A stretch of DNA of 64,000 nucleotides from Mytilus edulis (taxonomy: Eukaryota > Mollusca > Bivalvia > Mytilida > Mytilidae), in contig NC_092346.1 of the NCBI RefSeq assembly GCF_963676685.1, positions 30,393,133 to 30,457,132 of the forward strand, given 5' to 3'. Position numbers and translations under genes: made by a program. Every line of letters starts with the position of its first letter. Position 1 is the stretch's first letter. The notes beneath the pieces were generated by a model. The model was not told where the DNA came from. It saw only the letters and a list, made by a program, of their open reading frames with translations, and did no database searches. Below are positions 18,388-30,700 of the stretch, in pieces.

Positions 18388-20545
18388 TAAAATGAAAGAT
18401 TTTTCTTATTTATGACACATTTCATATAAAAGTTGTTTTCAAATATTTTTATCAATATTTTGCCAAACTGTCATCCATTTCTAGGAACACCTTGAACAAA
18501 GGTAGAGAGAGATGCCTTTATTGACAGCTGAAACATTAGAATGTGTGCTAGTGCATTTGAGTCAAGTTAGCTTCAGCTTGTTCAAATTCATAATTAGGTG
18601 AACCATGATTTCTCTACTGACTTTTGTAAGAAAATGGTCAAACAGGTTTTTTAGTTGTTAACCTTGCTTTGATTTGATTATTTGGTTACTCTTGATAATA
18701 GTTAACAATTGAAATTAAAATGGCCACCCTAATAATGATTCAAGCAAACTTAACTTCGTAGTACATGGTATATACTCAAGATATCTACTGTTACTGTATA
18801 ATAATGGCTGATAAGTTGTGTACCCAAGTTTGTTAGACATTCTTCCCTAGAGTTGGGATGTAGAGGTCAACTGTTTGAGAATCCTATACTAGACTAGTGC
18901 TCTTTTGATAAAAATAATGCATAATATACTAATGTACTGATGAGTACTGAATGATTGTACTCTGGTCATATTTATGTTGGATAAATATTATTTTTTTGAA
19001 GCATTTTGATGTGAAAATGTTTTCATATATATGGTATAAATTATAAAAGTTGTTTTTCTATATTTCTGGTTTTAAAGAAAATTGAAGCACAACATTGAGA
19101 CATATATTTTAGCAAATTTCCTTTGTTCAAATATGGATAACATGTCATTTTTTGCAATTTAAGGTGGAATTTTTAGTGTTAGACCTATAAAAGAATAATC
19201 AAGTTATTGCTAAAACTTGAATTTATATTTGCCAGTTAAAGAAATTCATTTGACAAAGTGAGAAAAAAATATTATAAATCAAATTGGCTTGTCAAACAAT
19301 GTATATATTTTAAGGTAAAAAGATCTATGTTTAAATTAAACGTCTATTGTTAGGCACTTGCATATGCATTGATATCTCAGGTATAAAAGCATTCTGATAG
19401 AGTGGATATTTTTGTAAGACATCTTAAATTATAACTGATAGACTAATATATGATCTAGTTGAGCAATGTATCAAGATTTAAAGGCTGCGCTGTTAAAATT
19501 TTGATTAATTCTGAAATGTATATCTGAGTATTGAAATGCACCAAAGAAGAATTTCAATGGGAAAAAAATGAAAAGGAGGGGTTTAAAATATTTTCGCACT
19601 TAAAGTTTTACTTAATATGCATGAAGTAGTTTGAATTGAACATTAGGAAAACAACAATTAATCACATGCATAAGGGTGATGACCTTTGAGTTGATGTATG
19701 GAGGTCAGCACTAGTCCTGGATTTAATTTCTGAAAAATCAAAGATTTGAACTGAAATTTGTTATCAGAATGAGGAAGATAAAAATCGGTTTTTCTCGCTC
19801 TCAGCACAATCACACTTTAGTGGAAGGGGTGATATTATTTTGAAAAGAACTATTACATGTGTCTGACTTGTGTTTTATGTACCATGTGGAATACAATTCC
19901 ATTCAATGCACAGAATTATTTGACTTTAATACCATTTATAGATGTATTGTAGATGTGAAAAGAAGAGAAAACAGAAGTAAGCTATTCTGAATTGTTGTGC
20001 TTGTTAATATATATGTTCAAATGGAACAGGCTTTCAATTATGGATAGTTTTTTTTCACAATCATGTGTTTTAATTTCAGTTTGGTTTCATATTGATTCAG
20101 ATATTGTTTACTCTTAAATTCTGGAATCACCACAGCTTTAATATTAAAGACCCAATTCCTGCAATTGTATATCAAAACAGACTTCTGTTCTCTGTGTGAA
20201 CCTGAATATCCAGGGATTTACAAGTTGCAAAAGATTCTATTAATATTTCATTACATTTTTTAAAACTTGTTTTTGTAATGATTTATCAATATTGAAAGTT
20301 TCTTGGACCAAACTTGAAAACATGTTATTTACATTTAATTACGGATACATATCGGCATGATAAAAATTCACTCAGATTGTAGCATCTTGATTAAGACAAA
20401 AAATATTCTGTGGTGATTCCTGAATTAAGTGTACACATATTTATCACAGTTGGTAATATTCATACAAGTCATTCTCATTATTAATGTTCATTAAACAATG
20501 TGTATGATGTTACTTATTGACATTGTGCTACTATATTTAATAAAT
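18388..20545 (+). other. Probable ACF1 3' UTR
   Basis: This is about 2.1 kb of AT-rich sequence without long ORFs or recognised repeats. The first clear AATAAA I found after the stop is at 20539-20544. The extent is inferred; transcript data would be needed to confirm it. Confidence 0.45.
20539..20544 (+). promoter_or_regulatory. Candidate polyadenylation signal AATAAA
   Basis: A canonical hexamer lies 2.15 kb after the ACF1 stop, followed by the T/GT-rich GTTATTGTTTTGTTTA 20-30 bases on, as expected of a downstream element. Confidence 0.45.
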
Positions 20546-20723
20546 TATTGAGTTTTGTACAAGTTATTGTTTTGTTTATAATTGATGCACAAGTAATATA
20601 ATCTGTTTTATATTCTATAAAGGTCAAGGTGTTATTTATATCAGTGAACCCATACTGCACAAAATTGAAAACCTTGGTGTTATTTTAGTTAGGATGATAC
20701 AATTTGTGCAATTCTCTAGAAAG

Positions 20724-21110
20724 GGGGTCTCATTCAGGCCCGTAGCCAGGATTTTCCAAAGGGGGGTTCGTTTGACTCACAAACTCGACTTTAACAGTCA
20801 CAATTCGAACAGAACATCGACTTTAACAGTGCTTATTAGTTTTCAAGGGGGGGTTCGTCCGAACCCCTCGAACCCCCCCTGGCTACGGGTATGTCATTGG
20901 GGGGTTCCAATCCCGGATCCCGCTTACTGTTTTGTCAGATTCCCGGATCCCGCTTACACTATGTATGTAAGCAATTCTCATTTTTTTGTCATTTCCCGGG
21001 TCCCGCAAGACCTCATTTCCCGTTTTCACGCCACAATAATTTGACTTTCACGTGTCACGCTTACAAAAAATCGGCAATCCCGCGTCACGCTTAGACCCCA
21101 ATGAGACCCA
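20724..21110. mobile_element. hAT-like miniature element, 8-bp TSD
   Basis: The ends GGGGTCTCATT and AATGAGACCCA are inverted. The flanks are a perfect 8-bp direct repeat, CTAGAAAG (20716-20723 and 21111-21118). 8-bp duplications are typical of hAT and a few other superfamilies. The element is split by a second one at 20735-20893. Its body has repeated TCCCGGATCCCGCTTAC motifs. Confidence 0.75.
20735..20893. mobile_element. 'CAG...ATG' miniature element nested in the hAT-like element
   Basis: The element is 159 bp with subterminal inverted repeats CCCGTAGCCAGG / CCTGGCTACGGG, flanked by TCATT on both sides (20730-20734 and 20894-20898). A G-run lies near the left end and a C-run near the right. 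Layout and 5-bp duplication match the unit at 56106-56278. Confidence 0.75.
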
Positions 21111-21339
21111 CTAGAAAGAGTACTATGTGTTAAGAACTGATTAGTCATCTTATAACTACACTCAAAAATTAAAACTTGTTGATAGATGATGTCCTGTACA
21201 TTCAATTGTAAATTCAGTGCCTCAAGAGCCTTTCATTAGGATGTGTGTTAAAAGCCAAAGATATATCTTTACTTATATACTTCAAGAGATATATGACAAA
21301 CAGGGACCTTCAAATAAACAAACCACATCAGGTCAACTT

Positions 21340-21545
21340 TTCAAAAAGAGGGTGAAAGATACCAGAGGGACAGTCAAACTCATAAATCGGAAATAAATTG
21401 ACAACGCTGTGGTTAAAAAATAAAAAGACAAACAAACAATAGCATACATACACAACATAGAAAACTAAAGACTTAGCAACACAATCCACACCAAAAACGG
21501 GGGTGATCTCAGGTGCTCCGGAAGGGTAAGCAGATCCTAGTCCAC
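21340..21545 (+). repeat. Interspersed repeat ('AGGGACAGTCAAACTCATAA')
   Basis: It includes GAGGGACAGTCAAACTCATA, AGACAAACAAACAATAGC and GGGTGATCTCAGGTGCTCC, ending GGTAAGCAGATCCT. A diverged copy lies in the last ACF1 intron (17,240-17,450). 21,546-22,469 holds only a short GTCCGTCTGTCTGTGTGT run and nothing else recognised. Confidence 0.65.
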
Positions 21546-22474
21546 AATTTAAAGTAGAACCGTAGTTAAATAAAAATGACTAAATTTATGAAAATAGAAT
21601 CTCAAAAAGGTGATATAATGTTGGTACTGATGCACTTCCTACTGAGCTTTTGATACCCTAGTGGATTTAAAATCCACCAAATGCTGGAAAAAGATACTAT
21701 AAAATTTTAATTCTATAAAGTTAAAAACAACTTTGCAATATGTCTTGCAAAATATTATTTCATCGTTCAAAATTCCATATTCAGGTTTAGGTCCTGTATC
21801 AAAGAAGTTGAAGCGGACTTGAGGTTTGCACTATGTCCGTCTGTCTGTGTGTGTCCATCAGTCAGTTTCTCAAATCAGTTTCCCACACTGTATTTTCTCA
21901 TGCTTGAATATATTAATTTGATGATTGGTTTAATAGTATTATGACAAGTTTAAGATATATTTCGATTTTTGTTGATTTTATGCAGAGCTATGGTCCTTAA
22001 AATTCACTCAACTAATCAATTTTTTTAAAGATATTTACTTGATATATATATTATATAGATTACGGCATAACAACTTACAAGTTCAAGTTAGCATTTGGTT
22101 CCTGTACAATACATTTTTAACCAGTAGTCCAGGTAATAATCACAGAAAGCTTGTTGACTTGCATGCTAGCATCATATTGTCTCGTTAAATGCATAACGCT
22201 AGTCATAAGGATACTAATCTGGTGGTCACTGGTGGCAGCTCAGATACTGTCACTGTTTGGAAGCCCCAACGTTTGTAAATTATAGAAACATATGTATATG
22301 TCTGACTGGGTTAATCTGATCTTGACACAAAATTCATGATTTTGTGATGACGTCCATTCTGAGCTCACCTGGCCATCTCTTTGCTTTTGTTATATGTGAT
22401 TTTTTTTGAAAAAATCATCTCTGAAACCAGTGGGCTAAATTGAACCAAACTTTGCCATAATCGTTCTTGGAGTA

Positions 22475-22496
22475 TTTATTATACCCCACGCAACGA

Positions 22497-22532
<36 letters not shown>

Positions 22533-23345
22533 TGTCCGTCCGTCAGTCCGTCAGTCCTGTTTCTTGTCATCGCAACTCCTCTCAAACCACACAACAGAAT
22601 TTCACGAAACCTTTTCAGATAATAAGGACATACTATGTAGTTGTGCATATCGACAGGAAATTGCGATTCAATTTTTTTCTAGGAGTTACGCCCCTTTGAA
22701 CTTATTTACTTTAATGTACTACTGCAACAGTTTGTCATCGCAACTCCTCTAAAACCACACAACAGAATTTCACGAAACCTTTTCAGATAATAAGGACATA
22801 CTATGTAGTTGTTCATATCGACGGGAAATTGCGTTTCAATTTTTTTTCTAGGAGTTACGCCCCTTTGAACTTATTTACTTTAATGTATTACAAAAATGTA
22901 CTGCAACAGTTTGTCATCGCAACTCCTCTCAAACCACACAACAGAATTTCACGAAACCTTTTCAGATAATAAGGCAGCAACCATTTGATTTTCTGGGGGG
23001 GGGGCTATGGTTTTTTTTGGAAAAAAAAGTTTGTTTTCCAGTTTTTGGAGAAAAAAATATTTTTTTTTTTGTTTTTGATTCTGAGAAAAAAAAATTGTTT
23101 GTTTCACCCTTAGCTGCCACTATATGTAATGCTAAAATTGAAAGAAAAAAATTGTTTTCGACTTGTTGCGAAAAAAATAGATTGTTTTTCGCCGCAGGCG
23201 GAAAAAAAAATTTGTCCAGAAAAAAAAACCATAGCCCCCCCCCAGAAAATCAAATGGTTGCTGCCTAAGGACATACTATGTAGTTGTGCATATCGACGGG
23301 AAATTGCGATTCAATTTTTTTTCTAGGAGTTACGCTCCTTTGAAC
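22475..23345 (+). repeat. Interspersed repeat with internal units of about 175 bp
   Basis: It opens with the palindrome ACCCCACGCAACGAAGTTGC and a (GTCCGTCC)n stretch. Units follow containing TCATCGCAACTCCTCT, ACAGAATTTCACGAAACC, GACATACTATGTAGTTG and CTAGGAGTTACGCCCCTTTG. The third unit is split by the element at 22973-23265. 23,346-23,912 shows only an AGCTAGTGCCCCTTTAAG motif shared with 52,808. Confidence 0.75.
22973..23265. mobile_element. Harbinger-type MITE, TAA target-site duplication
   Basis: The 293-bp element has inverted ends GGCAGCAACCATTTGATTTT / AAAATCAAATGGTTGCTGCC that continue into G- and C-runs and CTATGGTTTTTTT. It is flanked by TAA on both sides (22970-22972, 23266-23268). 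Neighbouring uninterrupted units show the empty site AGATAATAAGGACATAC. A TWA duplication is typical of PIF/Harbinger. Confidence 0.85.
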
Positions 23346-23912
23346 TTATTTATTTAAAAAGTGTCCAATGATCCTTCCCACCAAGACTTAGATTAGAACA
23401 TGGGGTTTAATTTCAGTGTTTCCTATTTTCAGAGGACTCCTTACAGGAGTTTTGCGCTGAAATAATGTTAACCAACATTTTGTCCTTTTTTCGGATTCAT
23501 TTCGGGCATATGCTTCAGTTTACCTTGTTTTTCTTGAAAGTGAACAATTCATCAGCGATGTTTCTAAGATTATTTTGACAAAATGTGCACCAAACTGGCT
23601 TCTAAAAGCAAATTATTATTTTATTATTTCACTTTCATTAATGATTAAACAAAAATAAATCATATTTTATTTTTTGTTCATATCTCGTAGCTAGTGCCCC
23701 TTTAAGATCGGTGCGAGTGTGTTTTACTAGCATTTCATTTCTTTTCTGATATCACTTCCAAGAACTTATCCAACTCAATATATATCCTTGACAACAATTT
23801 TTCCTAATCTTATCTATTCGATTATAATAAAACTATGAAATATACAAGACATTTCTTTCTGAATATAATTTTTTTTTATTTAATCGTGTCATGTCTTTTA
23901 CCAGAGGTGATA

Positions 23913-24133
23913 TCAATCTGCGTTTTTCTCACATATAAAGCTATATGACACTGAACAGTCCACATCATTCCAGTTGGATCCACGTATTTCACAACAGTCC
24001 TCAACCCCATGATGATTGTCTGGGTTTCCAGACATCCAGTCGGTGTATGTAACAGCTGAGTAATCAGATATCCAGGTGTACCATCCTTCTCTGGTTAAGT
24101 CGTTCAAACCTATCCAAAAATTCTTATATCCCC
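23913..24133 (-). CDS. Lectin last exon (C-terminal half of CRD)
   Basis: The acceptor is TTTTTTCAG, read on the minus strand ending at 24134. The exon begins in phase 1 with GGYKNFWIGLNDL and ends FICEKNAD plus TGA (23915-23913). It contains the Ca-site neighbourhood GNPDNHHGVEDC and WND. Confidence 0.85.
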
Positions 24134-26387
24134 CTGAAAAAATCATGGCATATTCAACTTTCCATTACAGAGAGAAATTAGAAAATCCTAAAACAACATA
24201 TAGTTGTGAAACTGTAGAGGTAACTTTTATAAGTGTTTTTTTAAATCTCATATTCTTTACTCTATCTTGCATTTCACACAACATGTGTACACATCCTTTT
24301 CATGCACGGACTCTCCCCTTTTCTTTTCCTTTTATTTGGCTTGTGTTTGTAATTTTTTAGTTAATATCACAGGTGCTTGGTTACAGGATTTGGATAAAAA
24401 GAATAATCATTGTTTACAATGAATATTCAATATTCTATCTTAATACCATATTTTTAACACTACCATGCTTGTTTTGGATGAACGTGTCAACTCTGATACT
24501 ATCCCTTCATCTGACTATCCATACTAAAACATGAGGGATATTATTAAAGCTCACATAATTAACAGTACTCCAAATTGCAATTGCCATTACAGATTTACGA
24601 GGATCCACAGTGAGGTCTTTTTGTACACAGTATTTTGTAAAATGTAAACACGGCCATATTAGTCAATACATTAAACCTATATGTATATCATAGAAAATTT
24701 AATTCAGCAACTTCTTAAGCAGCACAGTATGAGAAACAGACATCATATACAGAACTAGGGGCGGAAGAGGATGGACTCCTGTTTGGGGAAGTACATTTAA
24801 TTAATGACAAAAAATTTTGTCATTTATAAATTTTAGTTTTCGCCATTACTGGTTGAAAAGAGCGATTCTCGACAACTATTTTTTTTCTTCATGCCACTGT
24901 GAAAAGTAAAATCACAAAAATACTGAACTTAGAGGAAAATCAATTCGGAAAGTCCATAATCACATGGCAAAATCAAATAACAAAACGCATAAAAAACGAA
25001 TGGACAAGAACTGTCAAATTCCTGACTTGGTACAGGCATTATCAAATGTAGAAAATGGTGGATTAAACCTGGTTTTATAGCGCTAACCCTCTCACTTTGA
25101 TGACAGTCTCATCAATTTCCGTTGTATTTACATTGATGCGTTAACTAAACAGACACAATAAATAAAATAGTCATAATATGGGTACATCAGTCATCATCGT
25201 ATAACAATTTTAAAAGGAACAATTTAACAGAACACAACAACATCTATCTACAAACGCATTCATTGATTTGTGTGTCTGACGTCAGAAAATTTTATACATC
25301 ACATAGATTTGTCGTTCAATGTGCATACAAACAATTTTAAAAATCAAAAGTATGTAAGAATAAATTTCAGAAATAGACCGAGATTTAAACTAGTCCAAAA
25401 GTTCCCTCCTTTGATTTCCGAGACCTGTGTTATCATACAGATACTAAATACCTCTATATCTTTGCAGTTGAGACTTTTGAAAATATTTTCAAAGTAAGGA
25501 ATATATTTTCATCCAATCTATACTTTTTCGTCTTGACTTCGCTAGCCAAGGGTTACGATCCATTCCCCTACTCTCCAAAGAGCCCCATTTCTGTCGCATA
25601 AACACTGTTCCTACTAACCACATCCCGTTACCATTGATGTCAAAAATGAATTCTCCACCGAAGTTTCAATCTTTACTAAATGGCTCAGTCTTCGCTCACA
25701 TTCTTTCTACAACGATAATAAGAACACTAAATGAACGTTTTAAATGTGAATGGCAGATACAAGGGTGGCCGAAATTCAAGCTTCTCATCCCCGTCGATCC
25801 TCTTTACGTGGCCCTCTCATCTTGTCCTGAAAAGGCATGAATAAATAAAGGCAACAATAGTATACCGCTGTCCGAAAAGATTTCAATTAAACTTTATAAA
25901 ACAAACAACAAAAATCGATGATATATTTTTCATAACGTGCATTTATTTAATTCTGTTGTATATTATGTTTTTGACGTTTGATTTGGCCACAAATGATCAC
26001 AAAGTGCATTTCTCGGAACAATCAATTTTTCACTTTAATCGTAGAAATAAATAGTACCTTAACATAAAAACAAAGAAATGATTTAAAAATATATGTTGAT
26101 TTAATATTGTTTACTAAATGAAATTCGCGATAATTTTTTTTTGTACTTAAAAAACAACGCATTGCATCCCTCAATTACACACAAAAGGTAAATAGTCTAT
26201 GCCTTGTGAAATAAAATGAATTATTATTTTTTTTGTGGATTGTCGAGGCAACAATATGAATGATGAATGATTACGGAGATGAAGTTTTCATTAGAAGACA
26301 TACCTTTGTCGCGTGCCAAGACACTTTCGAAAATTCAAACAAGTAGCAATGATTTCCGAACAATGTCCACCCAGATTCACATGGCTT
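23913..26387 (-). CDS. C-type lectin carbohydrate-recognition domain, three exons
   Basis: On the minus strand the exons are 26387-26304, 25706-25619 and 24133-23913. Together they give a nearly full CRD: PCESGWTLFGNHCYLFEF, then KECERRLSHLVKIETSVENS, then NFWIGLNDLTREGWYTWIS, TDWMSGNPDNHHGVEDCCE, WNDVDCSVSYSFICEKNAD and a stop. Six cysteines fit the long-form fold. WIGL and WND are canonical, but the sugar-contact tripeptide is NPD rather than EPN or QPD. Phases fit if the middle exon uses donor GTTAGT at 25618; GTAACG at 25631 would break the frame. No signal-peptide exon was found upstream. Animal proteins of this kind are usually secreted and bind sugars in immunity. Confidence 0.8.
24134..25618 (-). 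other. Lectin intron, mostly unrecognised
   Basis: AT-rich sequence. 24,940-25,100 contains a TGAACTTAGAGG...GGTTTAATCC-like segment similar to the CCTGACTTGG...AACCTGGTTTTGTGGCATGCC repeat at 53,655 and 43,000. I see no exon. Confidence 0.5.
25619..25706 (-). CDS. Lectin middle exon
   Basis: It reads KECERRLSHLVKIETSVENS then FLTSMVTGC on the minus strand, after acceptor CGTTGTAG. The second and third CRD strands and helix are recognisable by C...L..I.....N.F. The 88-bp length enters in phase 0 and leaves in phase 1, as the next exon requires. Confidence 0.7.
26304..26387 (-). CDS. Lectin first CRD exon
   Basis: It reads KPCESGWTLFGNHCYLFEF then SKVSWHATK, the classical start of a C-type lectin domain (C..GW...G..CY.F). 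Acceptor TAGTCCAG, donor AAG|GTATG, phase 0 at both ends. Confidence 0.8.
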
Positions 26388-27214
26388 CTGGACTACAAAA
26401 GATATATACAAATTAACACGCATAAGAAGTCAATTTTCCAATTAACTCTTGTGTCAGATAGTTTCCGGCCTCAAATTAGTTTAGTTTATACATATTTTAT
26501 TTGCAAAAGTAGCAAAAGGGATTGGACACAAGTTATAACAACATTAGTGACGTCCTCTCCCTATATAAATATAAACACCAAGTGCATTAGATAATGACGA
26601 AAAAACAAGAGAAGAAATGCATTAATATATACTATAAACGAATATAATAAGGTATAATACTGAAGTAAAGAAAATTACCAGGTCCGATCTAAATAATTCA
26701 TCAAATAAACCAGAAACAGATTTTTACTCAACATGCAAATGGCCATCATTTTACTATGATTATATTTAGAAATGAAAATATTTAGAAATACTTAAAATAT
26801 GCAAGTTTGTCCATATTGTCTAGGATTATTAATTTAATGATTTAAAATAAAGAGAGTTATCGAAGAACAGATTTTGTCTTCAGTCTTCCATAAATAACTG
26901 CATACTAGAACACACCCGCGAAATCGCGGGCATTTAAAGTTTGGTTGAAAGTACTTGTATGTAAACTGTTGTAGGGAGAATTTTTGTAATTTTATGTCTG
27001 GAGAAATTCAGAAAAAAAGTATAAAAATTCATAGGTGATTGGAGACAGGACGCAATGTTTAAGCTCTCTCCCTTTTTCCAAAGTCCGTTTTTTTTTCTTC
27101 TTTTAAATTTTATTATTTTCGCGTTTTATATACTATGAACATTACGTATATTATAAATAAAGTGAATTTGGTATTAACTATCAACAATACTAAGTCAACT
27201 AAGGCTTTTCTACC
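26388..27214. other. Intergenic or lectin 5' region
   Basis: The short palindromic motif CCCGCGAAATCGCGGG lies at 26,917-26,932. The remainder is AT-rich with no recognised feature. An upstream exon of the minus-strand lectin may lie here, but no candidate matches the required phase. Confidence 0.45.
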
Positions 27215-27420
27215 TCAGAAATAGATTACCTTAGCTGTATTTGGCAAAACTTTTAGGAATGTAGGTCCTAATTGCTCTTCAACTTTGTACTTTTTTGGAC
27301 CTTTCAACTTCTTTTTTGGATCCGAGCGTCACTGATGAGTCTTTTGTAGACGAAACGCCCGTCTGGCATAAATACAAAATTTTATCCTCGTATCTATGAT
27401 GAGTATATTTCCAAGTTTCT
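27215..27420 (+). repeat. Interspersed repeat with 'CACTGATGAG' motif
   Basis: It includes AGATTACCTTAGCTGTATTT, CTTCAACTTTGTACTTTTTT, GAGCGTCACTGATGAGTC and GACGAAACGCCCGTCTGGC. The same motif pair recurs at 45,160-45,200 and 51,185-51,220. Confidence 0.75.
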
Positions 27421-27507
27421 TATCCACGGCGATCATTACTCGTAAGAGAGTATGGCTAATAGGTAATACCTGGAACGTTGTACCGGGAACCAGGATAAGA
27501 AGTGTGC

Positions 27508-27516
27508 AAATTAAAC
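27508..27516 (+). repeat. Left 9-bp target-site duplication AAATTAAAC
   Basis: It abuts the left terminal inverted repeat and matches 41425-41433 exactly. The preceding TGC is also shared (12 bp of identity), but it belongs to the terminal repeat on the right side. Confidence 0.8.
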
Positions 27517-27584
27517 GCAGGTGGCAGTAAGGTCCGCTGCTGTATGCCCTGAGGTAATCGGTGCCCTGAGGTAATCATGGTAAT
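27517..27584 (+). repeat. Left terminal inverted repeat of the 13.9-kb element
   Basis: It begins GCAGGTGGCAGTAAGGTCCG and includes CCCTGAGGTAATC twice (27547-27559 and 27564-27576, 17 bp apart). It matches the reverse complement of 41357-41424 at 63 of 68 positions. Confidence 0.85.
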
Positions 27585-27784
27585 GCGTCATTGATTAAAT
27601 ACGCACGAACATATAGTTCTTATTTAGATAGATCTTAATACCAAATTTTAATGTGACCAAATACCAAAGATGTCAACAAACTTCCCAAATGATTTTATTA
27701 TTTGTATTCACCGATCGTTCATTTCGTATGTACGTGTAGGGTGGGGATGGCTTGTAAAATTATAAACCTCTTTTTTTTTTTTTT

Positions 27785-30700
27785 TTATATAAAAGTTCAA
27801 TTAAGGATCTGAAGTATTCATTCATGACAGGGTTACCTGAGGTAACTCCAATTATAACAACAAATGCAACCATTAAACTCAAGTCAACTGGGGTAACTTT
27901 ATATATAATCACATAAACAATACAAATCTATGAAGTCCTACATTCTAAATTAAGAAATTGTGTAATTAAAATATAAATGTATACACTAGCAAAGTATGTA
28001 CTAAAAATTCTTTCATAACAGGGTAACCTGCGGTAACGCAAACAATAACAGTAAATACAACCTATTTAACTCAAGTTAATTCAGATCACTTTTACATATA
28101 CATCACATAAACAATATAATTTCAATGAATTCCTACATAACAAAAGAAGAAAGTGGTTTATTACAGCATAACTGCATATACTAGCAAAGTATCTACTAAG
28201 TATTTTGTTATGACAGGGTTACCTCAGGTAACCCATAAAATAGCAACAAGTATTATCCATTGATATCAAGTTAACTAAAGTCGCTTTTCCGATATATCAC
28301 ATAAACAATACACATCTATGAGGCCTACATGTAAAATAAAGAAATTGTTTGATTACAACATAAATGTTTTCACTAGCAAACTATCTAATAAGCATTCTTT
28401 ATAGCCCCAGACATAATTACAAATATAACCCACTTAACTTAACTGAAGTAAACTGAGATCACCTTTACATGTACATCAAATAAACAATACAACTTTCACG
28501 AAGTCCTACATTTAAAATAAAGAAGTTTGTTTATTACAATAAATGTAAACACTACCAAAGTATCTACGAAGTATTCATTCATGACAGGGTTACATGAGGT
28601 AACCCCAAAAATTACAATAAATACAACCCATTCAACTCAAGTTAACTCAGGTTACATTTATATATACCTCGCATACACAATACAAATTTATGAAGTCCTA
28701 CATTTTAGATTAAGAAATTGTGTCATTACAGCATAAATGCATATACCAACAAATTATCTACGAAGTATTCTTTCATAACAGAGATACCCCATGTTATTTC
28801 AAAAATAACAACAAATATCCATTCAAATGAAGTTAACTAAAGTCGCCTTTCCTGAATATCATATAAACAATACTTATCTATGAAGTCCAAAATGAAAAAG
28901 TAAATGGTTTATTAGAAGTTAAATGTATACTGTGGAAAACTATCTACGACGTATTCTTTCGTGACAGGGTTACCTCAGATAACCAAAACAATCACAACAA
29001 AGATAACCCATCTAACTCAAGTTCACTCAGGTTACCTTTAAATATATATACATCACATAAACAATACAAATCTATGAAGTCCTACATTTCAAATTTAAAA
29101 ATTGTGGAATAACAATATGAATGTAAACACAAGCAAAGTATCAACTAAGAATTCTTTCATAGCAGGGTTACCTGAGGTAACCAAAACAATAACAGCAAAT
29201 ACAATCTATTTAACTCAAGTTAATTCAGATCACCTTTACATATACATCACATAAAAGATATAACTTCAAAGAATTCCTACATTAAAAATTAAGAGGTTGG
29301 TTTATTACACCATCAATGCATATACTAGCAAAGTATCTACTAAATATTCTGTCATGCACTGTTACCTCAGGTAACTCATTAAATCGAAACAAGTATTATC
29401 CATTCATATCAAGTTAACTTAAGTCGCCATTCCAATATATTACATAAACAATACCCATCTATGAAGTCCTATAGTTAAAATAAAGAAATTGTTTGATTAC
29501 AACATAAATGTTTACATTAGCAAACTATCTAAAAAGCATTCTTCATAACATGGGTACCTGAGGTAACCCCAGACATAATTACAAATATAACCCACATAAC
29601 TGAAGTTAACTGATGTCACCTTTACATGTGCATCACATAAACAATACAACTTTCATGAAGTCCTACATTTAAAATAAAGAAGATTGTTTATTACAATTAA
29701 TGTAAACACTACCAAAGTGTCTACGAAGGATTCATTCATAACAGGGTTACCTCAGGTAACCATAACAATAATAACAAAGATAACCCATCTAACTCAAGTT
29801 AACTGAGGTCACCTTTATATATATACATCACATAAACAATACAACTTTCATGAAGTCCTACATTTGAAATAAAGAAGTTTGTTTATTACAATTAATGTAA
29901 ACATTAGCAAAGTATCTACAAAGAATTCATTCATTACAAGGTTACCTGAGGTAACTAATACAATAACAACAAATACAACCCATATAACTCAAGTAAACTC
30001 AGGTATGTCCTTTAAATATATATGCATCACATAAACCATACAAATCTATGAAGTCCTACATTTTTAAATTAAGAAATTGTTTAATTAAAATATAAATGTA
30101 TACACTTACAAGGTATATACTAAGAATTCTTTCATAGCAGGGTTACCTGAGGTAACCAATACAAATACAACAAAAACAACCTATTTAACTCAAGTTAATT
30201 CAGATCACCTTTACATATACATGTACATCACATAAAAAATATAATTTTTTTTTTAATGAATTCCTACATTAAAAATGGAGAAGTTGATTTATTACACCAT
30301 AAATGGATATACTAGCAAAGTATCTACTGAATATTCTGCCATGACAGGTTACCTCAGGTAACCCATGAAATAGAAACAAGTATTATCCATTCATATCAAG
30401 TAAACTTAAGTCGCCTTTCAGAAATATCGCATAAACAATACAGATCTATGAAGTCCTACATTTAAAATAAAGAAATTGTCCGATTACAATATAAATGTTT
30501 ACACTAGCAAACTATCTCAAAAGCATTCTTCATAACATGGGTACCTGAGCTAACCCCAGACATAATTACAAATATAACCCACTTAACTGAAGTAAACTGG
30601 GGTCACCTTTACATGTGCATCACATAAACAATACAACTTTCATGAAGTCCTACAGTTAAAATAAAGAAGTTTGTTTATTACAATTAATGTAAACACTAGC

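Noticed and set aside
20694..21094. Overlapping plus-strand frames in GC-richer sequence
   Set aside because: They lie wholly inside the nested miniature elements at 20724-21110.
22513..23326. Open frames with Arg-Pro-Ser-Val repeats and Lys/Phe runs
   Set aside because: They come from the (GTCCGTCC)n microsatellite and the A/T-run body of a Harbinger-type MITE.
26690..26780. Candidate signal-peptide exon for the minus-strand lectin (MLSKNLFLVYL)
   Set aside because: Its donor leaves phase 2, while the first CRD exon needs phase 0; joining them makes a stop.
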